Made by a program: the position numbers and the translations under genes. This document shows, piece after piece, positions 9,495 to 21,752 of a DNA stretch of 64,000 nt. The stretch comes from Septoria linicola (Eukaryota > Ascomycota > Dothideomycetes > Mycosphaerellales > Mycosphaerellaceae), in the NCBI GenBank assembly GCA_024114885.1, contig CP099427.1, forward strand, positions 310,001 through 374,000. The letters are read 5' to 3'. Below the pieces are notes generated by a model. The model saw only the letters and a list, made by a program, of their open reading frames with translations, ran no database searches and had not been told where the DNA came from. The number at the start of each line of letters is the position of its first letter. The stretch's first letter is position 1.

Positions 9495-11442
9495 TGGGGA
9501 ACACCGGCGCGAGACGCGCAGAGCACAGCCGTATATGAGAATCAAAACGAAAAGGGAGCAACTCACGCCCGCGACATCGATCAGAGCTGTGTATAAGGCA
9601 AGCTCAATCCCTGCCCTGTTGCTGTAAGCACAAGGTCTTGCCAACCACTTGGATGCCGTAGCTTTGTGAAGTCGCCAGGGAGATGGGCGATCCCGCGTTG
9701 TTGTATTACCAGAAACAGTGCTACCGCGGCATGTAGCTTTCAATTGCTCGAACACGTACCAGACTCTGATGCGCGTCAAGCCTTGCGCAGCTCCGGCAAG
9801 CGTGATACAATTCTCCGGTCCGGAAGGTCGTCCAGGTGGTATGGTCGCCTGTTTCGATGTGAGATGCGCGTGCAAGGGATCGCAACCAACAATACGACGT
9901 GCCCGTGGCGGGACAGAGGGGTATAAACAGAAGCCCTCGATTCCTGTAATTACGAGGCGCTGTCAGTCCAGGATGTCCCCAGACGCGAGACTCTTGTTCT
10001 CGAAAGCCGACAGGTCACTCGTAGCCGCCAGATCTAAAACGGCTGGTCTGTGTTGAAACGTCTTTTGAGGAGACTTTCTGACAACGACGTCGCAGACAGC
10101 TGCTGTGACAGCGTTGCTTGTTGCCAACACCTTGGGCACCGATGACAGATGCAAGCTCGGTGACCGTGGTCTAGCACAGAAGATTGCTGTGTTTGTTGCC
10201 CCTCCGTAAGGCAGCGCAATGATGCAATGTGGAAGCGGAACTCAAGCAGATCGCGGGAGATCACTCGCCTCTTGGTCCGCGAAGGGGGTTTGATGGCCAA
10301 TAGATCTGATCCGGATTCGTCCAATGGCTGCCAGGGTTTAACGTTAGACGCGGTATAGCGATTCGTGTATATCAATAGATCCAACGTCTGCTGTCTGCAG
10401 GCACAAGTCAGAACAAGTTTTCTCCTTCATACATCCAGCAACAGCGGCGTGGAGTAAGAAGTGACTGCTGGAAAACCTGGGTGCTTTAAGGTCGACGGAC
10501 GAAGCCGCTGCGAGCAGGCCGTAGGTGCAGTAGCTCGCAGGCACGAAGGCTGCAACCCAAGTCTAGTGGATCAAGCGAAGAGAAAAAAAAGTGACTTACC
10601 CGACTAGTCTCCAATCGACCGGTGAAGCCTGGGATGGTTCGGTTTGTCGAATGCAATCGTGCAATCGTGCACTCGTGATGATGGTGACAGCAGAAAGCCT
10701 GGCGAGTGTGCAAAAAGTCCTTGGACCGTTGAAAAGTGTTGGCCAAGTAACAGCCAGCAATTCAACCTTCTTCGCGGGACTGCACAACCGGCCAGTCGTG
10801 TCGCAGGCCGATACAAGACTGCTGCACACAAAAGGTGTGCGACAATGCAGTAGCCGCACGCAGGTAGCCGTCGGATTCGTGAGTCGTCTCACTGTGCTCG
10901 TGTCGGATAATGGATGTGCGATTCTGGCCTTCCAAGTCTTCGGATTTCAGTATGTCGACGAACGTAGGAGCCTCGAAACATGGATGATCTCTGTTTCGTG
11001 TCTGCAAAAAGTATGCGCAACCCGCCGAACTCAAGCACGAATCCAAATCACAGGCCAATCGAGAGTCGTGAGCTCGACTTGAGATGTGATGCTGGTACCG
11101 AAAGTGTTGCAGAAGAGAGCAAGCGAGGAACTGGATGCGCAGTGCGCTGCAACGTAAATCAAAGGGAATGTAGATTTTCTCCTTCGCCCTCCTGCAGTGC
11201 GATGAGTCTTCCTCCACCCATGCGACGACGGAGATGTTGTGTAACCAAAAGACCAAACAAGCGCCGCAGGCAGCACAGAAATGCCACCTACACCCCAGCA
11301 ACGAGCCTTGAACGACGCACAAGGCGATCGTCGTCCATTTCTACAGGATAAGTATATACCAACTACGGCACGTGCTACGTAAGGCTTAGGCATTCGCGTC
11401 TATAGCCTTTGGGCGTCGATAGAAGAACAAGATAGATCCTAG
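9495..11442. other. intergenic flank of the repeat block, nothing recognised
   Basis: Normal-composition DNA between the ubiquitin-like-domain gene and the transposon edge. Overlapping frames at 10591-11082, minus 10762-11322 and minus 11031-11393 lie on both strands without domains, signal peptides or splice logic. CpA and TpG are common here, so RIP has not visibly spread into this flank. Confidence 0.4.
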
Positions 11443-11444
11443 TA

Positions 11445-11491
11445 ACGTGTTTGATAAGCGAGTGTGCTAGATAAGCTAGTGTGCCACTTCT
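11445..11491 (+). repeat. left terminal inverted repeat of the pogo element
   Basis: This 47-bp sequence begins ACGTGTTTGATAAGC and matches the reverse complement of 26293-26339 with about two differences, one of them a CpA to TpA change. Within it the motif GATAAGCnAGTGTGCyA occurs twice in tandem (G or T at the variable base), which may be paired transposase binding sites. Confidence 0.93.
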
Positions 11492-11559
11492 ATCTCGTAT
11501 ATACTACTACTACTAAACGCGTCTATTCTTCTACTATTTTACGCGATAGCACCTTCAAA

Positions 11560-12220
11560 TGAAGAGTATATTTAAAGTACTATTCGTAATTATCTATTAG
11601 GTCGCTTTATAAGCGTACGAAGCGCTATAACTACCTATAGAGTTAGTTATATAATAGTTAATCGAAGGCTTAAAGGAACGCCTCTATAAGCTATAATACT
11701 ATCTACAAACAGAGCCTTAACTCTAATCGAGGAAGAGGTAGTTTATTAGAGGATATTCGATCTAGATTTACGTAGTTATTCGCTAATATAGGCTATTATC
11801 TATACCTAGGCTTCTTTAATCCTTAGAGTACGCTATAGAAAAGAGGTTAGATAGCGATAGGCCTATAACTTTATTAAACGCTATCTAGGACTAGAAATAC
11901 GGCTATTACGAAGGCTATTATATTAAAGAGTAAAGAATAAGGACTCTAAGGTTATTAAAGAGTAGTTTAGACTAGTCTAGAATATAATAACCTACTATAG
12001 TATTATAGAGAGTAATATTTATAACTTCGATAAAAGTAGCTTTAGGCTTAGATACTACTAGAATATAATAGTAGTTACTACGATAGAGCGTAGATAACGA
12101 CCTAAGGCCTTAGTCTCTAATTCTATATAATAGTAGACTATTATTATATATACTAACGTAGAAGAGTAGTTAGTCCCTCTATACGTTATCTTCTCTAGTA
12201 AGGAAATAAATAGAGCCTAG
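11560..12220 (+). pseudogene. pogo/Fot1 transposase, N-terminal part (HTH/CENP-B-type and start of DDE domain)
   Basis: The plus-strand translation shows the family pattern through many stops. A Psq-like helix-turn-helix region (SVRSAITTYRVS, then VNRRLKGTP near 11660) is followed by ALTLIEEEVVY, then FIKRYLGLEIR, DSKVIKE-FRLV and IYNFDKSSF (family consensus YNFDETGF). Then come RRRPKALVSNS and the point VIFSSKEINRA, where the copia element enters. Stops sit mainly at family Gln and Trp positions, as CAA/CAG to TAA/TAG and TGG to TAG changes predict. The first catalytic Asp region has become FDKS. The second part continues at 25281. Confidence 0.82.
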
Positions 12221-12497
12221 TATTAAAAGTAGAGAGCGTATTATATACTATATAATGTTAAGAAGGATATAGCGTAGTAAAGAAGAATAGGGGATCAATC
12301 TTAAACTAACTTATATATATAGTATAGTAGTAATATACTAGGAACTAAATATAAAGTTAATTAAGTTAGTTATCTAAGAAGAGAAGAAAGAGAAGCAAGA
12401 TATACCTCTTACTAAGCCTTAGGTAGATGCCTTAGGTATCTAGAACTATACTCAAATATCTATATCTAGACTAACTATCTAGGATATATTCTTAATA
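12221..12497 (-). repeat. copia 3' LTR (left copy)
   Basis: 277-bp direct repeat of 25004-25280. It is the 3' LTR because the element runs on the minus strand. It is preceded by the target duplication CCTAG (12216-12220). Confidence 0.92.
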
Positions 12498-15161
12498 CTC
12501 CTACTTATGCTATATAGTTAGATCTTTCTATAGATTATCTATAATACTTAAGTACTAGCCCTAATCTTAATTAGTTATTAAGTACTTACTTTTTAGACTA
12601 ATAACTAGATAGTACTAACTATTAATCTAATAAACTTTCTATACTACTATCTCCTATAAAAAGGTAAAAGAAATACCTTCTATAAGATCTTTCTCCTCTC
12701 TTATATAGGAGTAGATTATTTAGAATATAGACTATCTAGTAAGTTACCTCTATCCTTTCTTATAGCTAATTCTAATAGCTCTCTAGATTCCTTATAGCCT
12801 AGTCCCCTACTTAGTTATATTCTATATAGCTTCTTAGTTCCCTAATAGCCTTTAAAGTATACTATTCTTAGCTATAGAGATCTTATATTAAGCTAGGGAG
12901 TAGAGTAACTATATACTAGTAGAGGAGATAATAGCTACTATAGAGGAGGTCTTTAATATTAACTAGTACTTAGCCTTAGGGGGTATCTAGTTTAGCTAGG
13001 TACTATATAGTAATATTATAGTTAGTAATAGGTCTAATATTAGTAAGGGCATTTAGGACTTTATAAAGTCTACCTAAGGAGGAGTTAAGTAACTAAAATC
13101 TTTCTTTTAAACTCTTCTTAGTTTAACTCTAAGGCTTAGAGTTATCTTTTATATATCTCTTATATAAGGTAGAGCTACCTTATAAACTCCTAAAACTATA
13201 GTCTATTCTTTAGCTTAGTAAGACTATCTACTACTATCTCTTTTATATTTATATATTTAATAGAGATAAGTCTATTCTACTAGAGCTTTCTTATAGTATT
13301 ATATAAGATATTAATATATTTAGACTTATTATAAACATATAAGTCCTTAACTAGAGTAAAAGTAGCTTAGTTATTACTTTTTAGCTAAATTAGCCTAATT
13401 CTAGTAATAGTTTTCTAGTTACTAAGGATCCTTAGTTAGTAAGAATATTCTCCTACTAACTCTAGGTATCTAAGCTCTCTTAAAAGAGTACTAAGGAACT
13501 ATAACTATTTTGTATATACTCCTATAGCTATATATTTAGCTTCTATTATAGATATAGCTATAGATTTCTACTTCTTACTTATCTAGGAGATTAGTATACT
13601 ATAAAGGAAGAAGATATATCTAAGGATTAAGACTCTATTAGTCTTGTCTATTATATAGTTAGAGTCTATATATCTAGTAAGACAGCCTTAACTATTTCTT
13701 AAGTATCTTAGACTAAGGTCTAGGTTTAATCTCAGGTATCTAGTTAGCTTCTTTAGAGCCTTTATATGTCCTACTATTAGATTACTAATATAGGAGCTTA
13801 ATCTTCTAAGGGCAAATAAAATGTCTAGTCTTGTAATAGTTATAAGCTATATCTATGTTCTAATAATAGATTAGTACTCCTATTTGTTATACCTTTTATT
13901 ATTTAGTCTAGTAGGCTTTAGACTTTTATAGCTATCTATTAGTAAAAGAGTTAGTAATATAGTTTCTTAGCCTATTCCTATCTTAGCTAGGTTCTCTTAG
14001 ATATAATGTTTCTAGTTAAGTTTTAGCTAGCCTTACTATCTATTTCTTATTAGTCTTATTCTAAGAATCTTATCTAGCTCTCTAAGATCTTTAATCTTAA
14101 AGACCTTACTAAGTTAGTCTTTAAACTAGAGGACATCTTCTAGTCTCTCTATAGTAATAGATATATTATTAATATAGATTAGGATTATTAGGTCTTTCCT
14201 TTTCTTATAGATTAGAAGATATAGGTCTACTTCTAATTATCTAAATCCTATTCCTTTTAGCTTTAATATATATAGCTAATTCTAGTCTCTTATAGCTTAC
14301 TTTAGCCTATAGAGACTCCTTAGAACTTATAAGACTATACTAGTTAGTAGGTTAATACCTAGTAGTAGGATTATATAGATATCCTTATATAGGGTACTCT
14401 CTATAAATATATTATTTATATCTACTTAGTATAGGACTAGGTCTTTCTTATAGACTATAGCTATAAATCCTCTTAGAGTATCCTACCTAACTATAGGAGT
14501 AAAAGTTTCTATATAGTCTACTCTATACTTTTAGGAGAACTCTCTTATAACTAGTCTTACCTTAAACTTTTTAATAGCTCTACTAAGCTTTCTTTTAATA
14601 TTAAAGACCTATCTTAAGGTAACTAAGTTAGCCCTCTTTAGTAGGACTACTATAGTCTAGGTATTATTACTTATAAGTATATCTAGCTCCTTCTAAATAG
14701 CTTCTTACTAGAGATAACCCTACTTAGGATTACTTACTACTTCCTTATAGTTCCTTAGGATTAGAACCTCCTATTTATATATTCCTACTTCTTTAGTAGC
14801 TAAGAATATAATCTCTTTAACTTCCTCTAAGAATTCTAGGTCCTATAGGATACCTAGGTTAATAGAGCTTATAGCTAAGAAAAGAGCCTAATACTCTAGG
14901 AGTATTTCCTTGTCTAGCTAACTATTCTAATCTAGCTTAAGCCTAATTAGCTTTAGCTTCTAGTTAAATCTATTAAGTTCTTAGGATACTTTCCTCTTTC
15001 TAAGAGTTTGTCTTAGAGCTATCTACTCCTAATCTACTTCTATAGTTTCTTAGGTAGAATTCTTAGATTCTTTCTTAACTTTCTCTTAGTCTAGGAATTT
15101 TCTATACTTTCCTATATCTTCTAGTAGAGGTAGAAGTTATATAAAGAGTTTCTTTCCTTCC
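12498..15161 (-). pseudogene. copia reverse transcriptase/RNase H remnant (3' part of polyprotein)
   Basis: The minus-strand translation near 14050-14600 gives VRLVIRGFSQKYRVDY, then ETFTPTVRQDTLRGF, YQVDVNNIFIESTL, VLQVLRSLYRLKQARRD and LIILIYINNI. This is the copia reverse-transcriptase order. The catalytic YVDD box reads YINN (Asn codons at 14165-14170), because both Asp codons stood in TpG context. The rest to 12498 should hold RNase H but is too mutated for me to define. Confidence 0.82.
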
Positions 15162-15166
15162 TAAAC

Positions 15167-15338
15167 TGTAAAAGAGGTATATAGTAATATATAGAGCGCC
15201 CTCCTAATAAGACTATTAGGATATCGTAAGACTAATTCTTGCCTCCTTTCGGATATATACGCGTACTATAGTTATACCGTACGCTAAGCCTACGAGCCTA
15301 AGGCGGGTCTTAGCCTTTAACCTTACCTAGCTCTTATA
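15167..15338 (-). repeat. gypsy 3' LTR (left copy)
   Basis: 172-bp direct repeat of 21753-21924, preceded by the target duplication TAAAC (15162-15166). It keeps the canonical TG end. Confidence 0.93.
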
Positions 15339-15667
15339 ACTATCTCCTCTCCCTAAGGGAGCTACCCTTAGCGACACCCTTACTTAATAGGTTATATTCT
15401 AGGCTGCCTATTTAGTCTTTATAATATACTTTATATATTCCGCGTTTGTCGCGTCTCTAACGCGTTATGCCTACGAACCTTTAGCGTGTTATATGAATTC
15501 GCGCTACGAAGTAAAGGGTTACTATACGTGTTACGTTTACGTAGTAACATATTCCTTACTATAGCGACTACGATTCGTAGCTCGAGCGTATTCTTAAAAA
15601 CTCTTCTAACTCTCTCTTAGACTTTTCTCTCTACGTATATAATATTTTCTATGTCCTTATTAAGCTA

Positions 15668-16535
15668 GTGTCTTCGTACGATTACTATATTACTAACGTA
15701 AGTACTATACTACCGAAGCGTACTCGAGTCGTAGTTCTAAACTGTCTACTACGTACTATTAATAATATTAGAGGACGAGGAGATATAGAGATCTACCTCT
15801 ACTATATTAAGTATACCTACGACGGTACAGATCTTCGAATACTCCTTAACTACGCTTTATATACTAACGGACTACGTATAGACGACGAGCCGGCATACGA
15901 CGGGGTAATAAAGCCCGGTTAGAAGGTCAAGTGTTAGCGCTATAAGCGCTAATACTATAATTATAAGAAGATTACTAATAGAAACCTTAAGCGGTAGGCG
16001 CGCTACGTACTATACTACCGCGCGTAGCTAGAGACCCTCCCTAAGGGCGTACGTAAAGAGTAGGTAAAGCGCTACCTAAAGGCCCTCTATACCTCTATTA
16101 AGACCGCTAAGAGAGTTTTTACTAGTAATAAGGGTAAAGCCGTCGGCGGCTAGGATACGCCGCGTAAGGCGAGCGTACTCGGCTCGCTACTAGCTAGCGC
16201 GATGTCTGTCGCCGGTCTAGTAGAGACCTAGCGCTAGTCTAACTTTATAGTAGCTATGTTTGAGCTATAGTATAAGGTATACCTACTTTTCCTATACGAT
16301 CCTCGTACGATACTAATACTCTTTGTAGACTAACCGTATAGTAGGCGCCTCTAGCGACGCCCTAGACGCTACCGTAGAGGCGGCCTACTCTAAGAGTAGT
16401 AACTAGGAGGAGGGTAAGCTCTTAGAGGACGTAGTGTCCGACGAGGAGGTAGACGAGGATAAGGATAAGGACGCGGAGGGCGTCGACGGCGGCGGAAACG
16501 CTAGCGACAACGCGCTCTCTATAGACGACGATTAA
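15668..16535 (+). pseudogene. extra opposite-strand coding remnant inside the gypsy element
   Basis: Between the chromodomain end and the 3' LTR the plus strand, opposite to gag-pol, keeps a coding-like stretch. It is fully open at 15668-15922 (84 codons), then reads through scattered TAA/TAG at probable Gln positions: VIKPG, a stop, KVKC, a stop, RYKR, then ARYVLYYRA, LETLPKGVRKE, VKRYLKAL, SIKTAKRVF. A second frame ends in a very acidic tail, DVVSDEEVDEDKDKDAEGV...SIDDD, stopping at 16533-16535. A basic, possibly Cys-containing middle plus an acidic tail is protein-like. The frame change between the two parts could be an intron or an indel. I recognise no family. Confidence 0.5.
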
Positions 16536-16765
16536 GCGTTTCGCTCGCTACCTATCTACGCCTCTTATACTCCGCTCGCGCCTATATAGGCTATAGTCAG
16601 ATACTTGCTTCTTACCTATAGGCACTATACGACCTACTTAGCGGGCGTATATAAATAACATAGTTCACGCTTCGATATATCCTAAATACCTTAGTAATTT
16701 TCTTACTCTCTTAAATTTAAAGTTTGCCCCTATATATAGGTTTAGCGCTTAGTACTTAGTATCGC

Positions 16766-16877
16766 CGTATTAGTGCCTTAGCGTATTAGTGCCTTAGCGT
16801 ATTAGTACCTTAGCGTATTAGTACCTTAGCGTATTAGCGCCTTAGCGTATTAGTACCTTAGCGTATTAGCGCCTTAG
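16766..16877. repeat. tandem array of seven 16-bp units inside the gypsy element
   Basis: The unit is CGTATTAGTGCCTTAG with variation only at two adjacent positions (TG, TA or CG after TTAG), repeated head to tail seven times without spacers. It lies between the chromodomain remnant and the opposite-strand frame. The TG/TA/CG variation is what partial RIP of a TG would give, plus original differences. Confidence 0.9.
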
Positions 16878-16929
16878 CGCTTCTATCTTACTACGCGCCT
16901 ACTTACGCGCTACGCTTCGAATACGTCTA

Positions 16930-19900
16930 GTACTATACAGCCGCTAATATATTCTTTAGGTTCCTACTAGTCGTACTCTTTAGGCTAGCTCTACTAGCGG
17001 ATTAAGTACTAGCGTACGCTCTTCCTTACTCGAGTTCTAAGGATCTTCTTAACTTCCTATTTACCCTAGTAGTCTACGAGTAGTATACTCTCTACCTACG
17101 TCTCGCTACCCTTCTAAGGTTCTAGAAGCGATACATGAAATACGTTATAGATAAGAGCGTCTAGTAGTAGGGCTAAGCGGTACGCCTACTTCCCTACTAC
17201 GTTAATTACCTTAAAAGGCCTAGTAAACTTGTCTACTAACTTCTTCGAAGGAACCTTCAATCGTAGGTTCTTTGTCGATAGTAAGACTATGTCGCCGACC
17301 TTGTATTCCTTAGCCTAATACCTATTATTAAAGTACCTAGCCTACGCCTCGCTTACTTCTCGCTAGCGTTTACTTAGCGTCTTATAGTTCTTCTTTAATC
17401 TTTCTATAGCTTCCTTAGCGGCTAGTACCTCTCTTTTAAAAAGCGCGCCCCGAGCTTCTTACCTACTCGTTACTAGCTCTAGATTGAAACTATATAGTAC
17501 TATGAATAGTAACATTTTTAATATCGTATACGTACTATTATTATATACGAACTCGGCTTGTACTAATAGGTCTGCCTAGTTATCTTACTACTCCGCGTAG
17601 TAGATACGTAGGTAAGTCTCAAGCGTCTAATTCGCTCTTTCGGTTTGCCTGTCCGTTTACGGATAGAACGCTATACTTAGCTTACGCTTTATATACGCCT
17701 CGTAGTAGAAGTCAGACTAGAACTAACTCGTGAATACAGACCCTCTATCGCTAACAATGCCTATAGGCATACTATAATACCTAATCACTTCTAATATTAA
17801 GACTCCTATAAGGTCGCTACTCGTATACCTCTTTATAGTTAGTACGAAGATAACTATCTTTATATATCGGTTAACGATAACTAGAATCGTATTATACACG
17901 TATACTCCTCGCTTACTCGGTAGGAGGTCTATAATAAAATCCTAAGTTAACTCTTAGAACGGACGGTCCGGTATAGGTAGCGTAGTTAGCTTACTATATA
18001 GTCGATAGCGACGCGCCTTTGCCTTCTAGTAACTCCTATAGGATTCCACGTATTATACGATATCCTTAGTTATCTCCGGCTACTAGTACTTCCTTCGTAC
18101 TAGCGAGATAGTCTTGTCCTTACTAAAATAGCCTATAAGGGTATTATCGTAATATATACGAATTACCTACATCTATAAAGCGTAGTCCTTAGGTACGTAT
18201 AGTAAATCGTCTACCTAGAGGTTTCCCTCTCTTATAGTATATTACTCGAACCGGCCGCTACTACTTATCGCTTACGAGTATACTACGCTTATACTTAGCT
18301 TAGCCTATACTAGCGCGCGAGTATATCTAAGGATTAAGTCTAAGATATTCGCGTACGGCTCTTCGCCCTTAGTAATTATACCTACTACTCGTATAGGCGT
18401 TAAAAACTGCTACTACGGGTTAGAGTTAGTACTTCTTTATATCGAAGAATACTATTCTTTATAAGTCGTATAGATACGAGCTACGAGCGGTCCGCCTACG
18501 TCCCTCGTACTCTGATCGTCCTATAGCTATAACTTAGTCTATAGGGTAGGTAGTAGGTTAGTTACCTCTACTACCTCCTTAGCGTAATCGCTACGCCTCG
18601 ACAGCGCGTCGGCTAGGTTTCGCTTGCCTGCCTAGTACGTTATAACGAAGTCGAATAGGGCTAGGAATATAGCCTAATAGGCTTACCTACTAGTTAACTT
18701 CTTTACGCCTATAAACCTACGAAGGTTAGTATAGTCGACTAGTACGTCGATCGTATATAGAGCGCCTTCGAGGTACGGCCTCTACGCCTTGAAAGCCTTA
18801 ACTACTATAAGAAGCTCCTTATCGTGTACCTCGTAATTACACTCTATAGTAATTATCTTCCTAGACATGAATATAATAGGGTACTATTTAGACCCGAAGA
18901 GTTAGCTAAGGATTATAGTAATTACGTAATTAGAGGCGTCGCTTTCGACCCGTAACCTAAGCGTAGGGTCGAAGTACCTTAGTAGTAGTACTATAGAAAA
19001 ACGCTTTTTTAACTTAGTAAACGCCTACTCCTCTCGTACGGTCTACTTGAGTAGGCCCGGCTTCTTACCTACTACGGCGCCCTTAGATAGCGCTATAAGT
19101 AGAGATACTACCCTAGAGTATTTAAAAATAAAACGCTAGTAGAAGTTAGTAAACCTAAGGAAGGATTAAACCTCTACGAGCGTTATAGGCGTTAGCCACG
19201 CCGCGATTACGTCTATCCTACGTGGATTTATCGTAACCCCTCCGGTAGTTACTACGAAGCCTAGGAAATCGACTTCCTTCTACTAGAATTTATACTTCGC
19301 TCTTTAAGTATAGAGCTTAAACTTCTAGAGACGCGTAAGCACGTCGTATACGTCGCGTACGTAGTCCGCGTGGCTCTTACTATAGATAAGGATGTTATTA
19401 AGGTATACTACGTAGTACGTATCGACTAAACCTACTAAAGCACGGTTAATATACGCCTAGAACGTAGCTAGAGCGTTAGTTAGGCTAAATAGTATCACCT
19501 TATACTAGAAGTAGCTATAGCGCGTACGGAACGTAGTCTTCTAGCGGTCGCTAGGCTTGACACGAATCCGATAGTATATATCTATAAGGTCTAGAGTCGT
19601 AAACTATACAGCTCCTATAAGCCTATCTAGCGTCTCGCTAATTAGAGGAAGTAGGTGCCTATTCTTAATAGTAATTTCGTTTAACCCTCGGTAGTCGACG
19701 TATAGCCTTAGTTTACTATCTTTCTTTAGTATAAATAGGATAGGCGTACCTACCTCGCTAACGCTACGCTCGATCTAATCGTACTTAAGGCCTATAGTAA
19801 GGTACTTCTTTAGTTCCTCTAGCTCCTTACCCGACTAGTAATATAGTAGCCTAAAGGGTAGAACGGTACCTAGACGTAGCTTAATCGTATACTCCGCGCT

Positions 19901-21700
19901 ATCTACTAGCTTACTCCTTATCTCTTCTATCGAGTTTAGAACGTCGGAGAACTATTAGAACTTAGGGGGAAGAGGGTTAAGCTCTTCGCCTTCGCCTATC
20001 TTACTTATTACTACTATATATATAGTTAGTATATACTTTAAGTCCTTGAAAAACTTATAGGCTTCCCTAACCTTAACGTTTTTAAAAGTATCGCTATAGG
20101 TCTACTTATCCGAGCCGCTATCGACTCGTATATAATAAGCACGCCTCTATAGCCGACCTAAGATCATATTAGAGGTTAGTATGTCGTAGGTATAAAAGAT
20201 TACGCCTACCGTACGCTCTACTCCTATAGAGTCTATAAGCCGTACGCGTATATAGTATATGCTATAATAATACCCTAATTCCCTAGTAAATAAGGTAGCT
20301 AGGGGTAAGGCGGTATTAGTTCGAGCCGTAATACCGTGTTATAAGACAAAGGATCTTAATACTACGTTAATATTAGTAGTATTATTAAGGAGGAATTAAG
20401 CTAGCTTAAGCCTATCCTACGCCTCGACTACGCCCTCTAGGTAAGTCGTATTTACGACTTATACGAGGAGGTATATATCGCTACTAAGCTCGGTGTCTAG
20501 AGATCGTAGTCCTTCTCTAACACCTTCTCTTTTTTTAGCGTCTCTATAGTAACCTTACGTACCGACGGCTTCTTACTATCGTCTTAGGCGCTTCGGTTAG
20601 GGTAGATAGAATTAGTACTAATATGCCCCTTCTACTTATAGCTATAGTATTCTAAATACTTATAGCCTATAATAGAGCGAGTAGAACCTTTGTCGCTAGA
20701 GCGACGCGTGTTATTCTCTCCTAGACTATCGTCGCGTCTACGCGTAGGAGCGTCGCTCCCTATACGCTTACGCTTCGAGTACGTATCGCGCTCGTAGTCC
20801 CTATTACTCTAGCTTCCGCCCTAGTTATACCGTATAGGAATTACTCTATCGGCTTACTCTAGGCGCCTTACTAACGTAACTAAATTAGCGCGCTTACTAG
20901 GCATAGTATAATTCTTAATAATCTCTCGTCGAAGTACTAGCTTTAACTTTACGAGGAGCTAGCGTACTAGCTACGTTTCGCTATAGTCGCCTAGCTAAGA
21001 CTCTAAGTAGCCTAGCTCTATAGCGAACTAGCGTACCCCTTAGCCCTTACCCTATTAGGCCTTCTCGTACTCGACCGTTACGAGGATCGTATAATTCGCC
21101 TAATCCTCGATAACGTCGTAGATAAAGCGCTTGAACTTAGTCCAAGTATAGTCTAGAGGTATTACCTTAGAGTATTCGTTATACTAGGTCTCTTACGCCT
21201 CGCCTACGAGCTATATAATACTATATAGGACCTTCGAATCTTCTATACCGAACTCTTATAGACTATTAAGGAAGATTACTTCGAGACTACGAATAAACTC
21301 CCTCGCCTCTTAGACTATCTCGCCCTTAAAGGTACGAGGTTCCCTAACTTTAGGACCTTTATATCGCGTATATAATACGCTATCGTAAAGTATACTACTT
21401 ATAACACTAGCGCTAGCGTCGTCTTTAGAGTCGCTAATATCGAGAGTACTAGGAGTACTCGAGGATAGAGATTCTAACTCTATAAGGAGCCGATTATTCT
21501 CTCGTCGTAGGGCGCGTACCTCTAAGCGACGACGTAGTTCCTAGTTCTTAGCCTTAAGCTATATACGCTCTACCTACGTACCGTCTTCGGTTATACTAGT
21601 AGACTCCTACTCCTAAACCTCGTTAGTATCTATAGGATTACCTCGATCGTCTACTTCGCCTATTACGAGCCCTAGCGGCGCCGTACCTACGTTACGTTAG
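16930..21700 (-). pseudogene. gypsy gag-pol remnant with reverse transcriptase, integrase and C-terminal chromodomain
   Basis: Minus-strand translation near 19600-19760 gives GTPILFILKKDSKLRLYVDY, then RGLNEITIKNRHLLPLISET and DLIDIYYRIRVK. Near 19130-19440 it gives VVYLNNILIYSKSHADYV and VDFLGFVVTTGGV. These are the gypsy reverse transcriptase blocks. The catalytic YLDD box reads YLNN (Asn codons at 19394-19399). Near 16930-17060 a chromodomain-like end can be read: QEVKKILRTRVRKSV, QYLIR, EYD, EPKNI (consensus EVEKIL...YLVKW...TWEPEENL). Chromodomains target such elements to methylated-histone chromatin. Many in-frame stops at Gln and Trp positions abolish function. Confidence 0.85.
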
Positions 21701-21752
21701 GGAGCTATAGGCCTCTATAGATTACTACCCTCGGAAGGAGAAGAATTAGAAT

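Noticed and set aside
10591..11393. Overlapping frames of 100-186 codons on both strands
   Set aside because: There are no domains, signal peptides or consistent splice sites, and mutually overlapping frames suggest chance.
15668..15922. 84-codon open frame in the RIPed block as a functional gene
   Set aside because: It lies inside a gypsy element, continues into stops, and lacks a normal start; I kept it only as a remnant.
16766..16877. Regular repeats as a CRISPR-like array
   Set aside because: The units are directly adjacent with no spacers, and the genome is eukaryotic; it is a simple tandem array.
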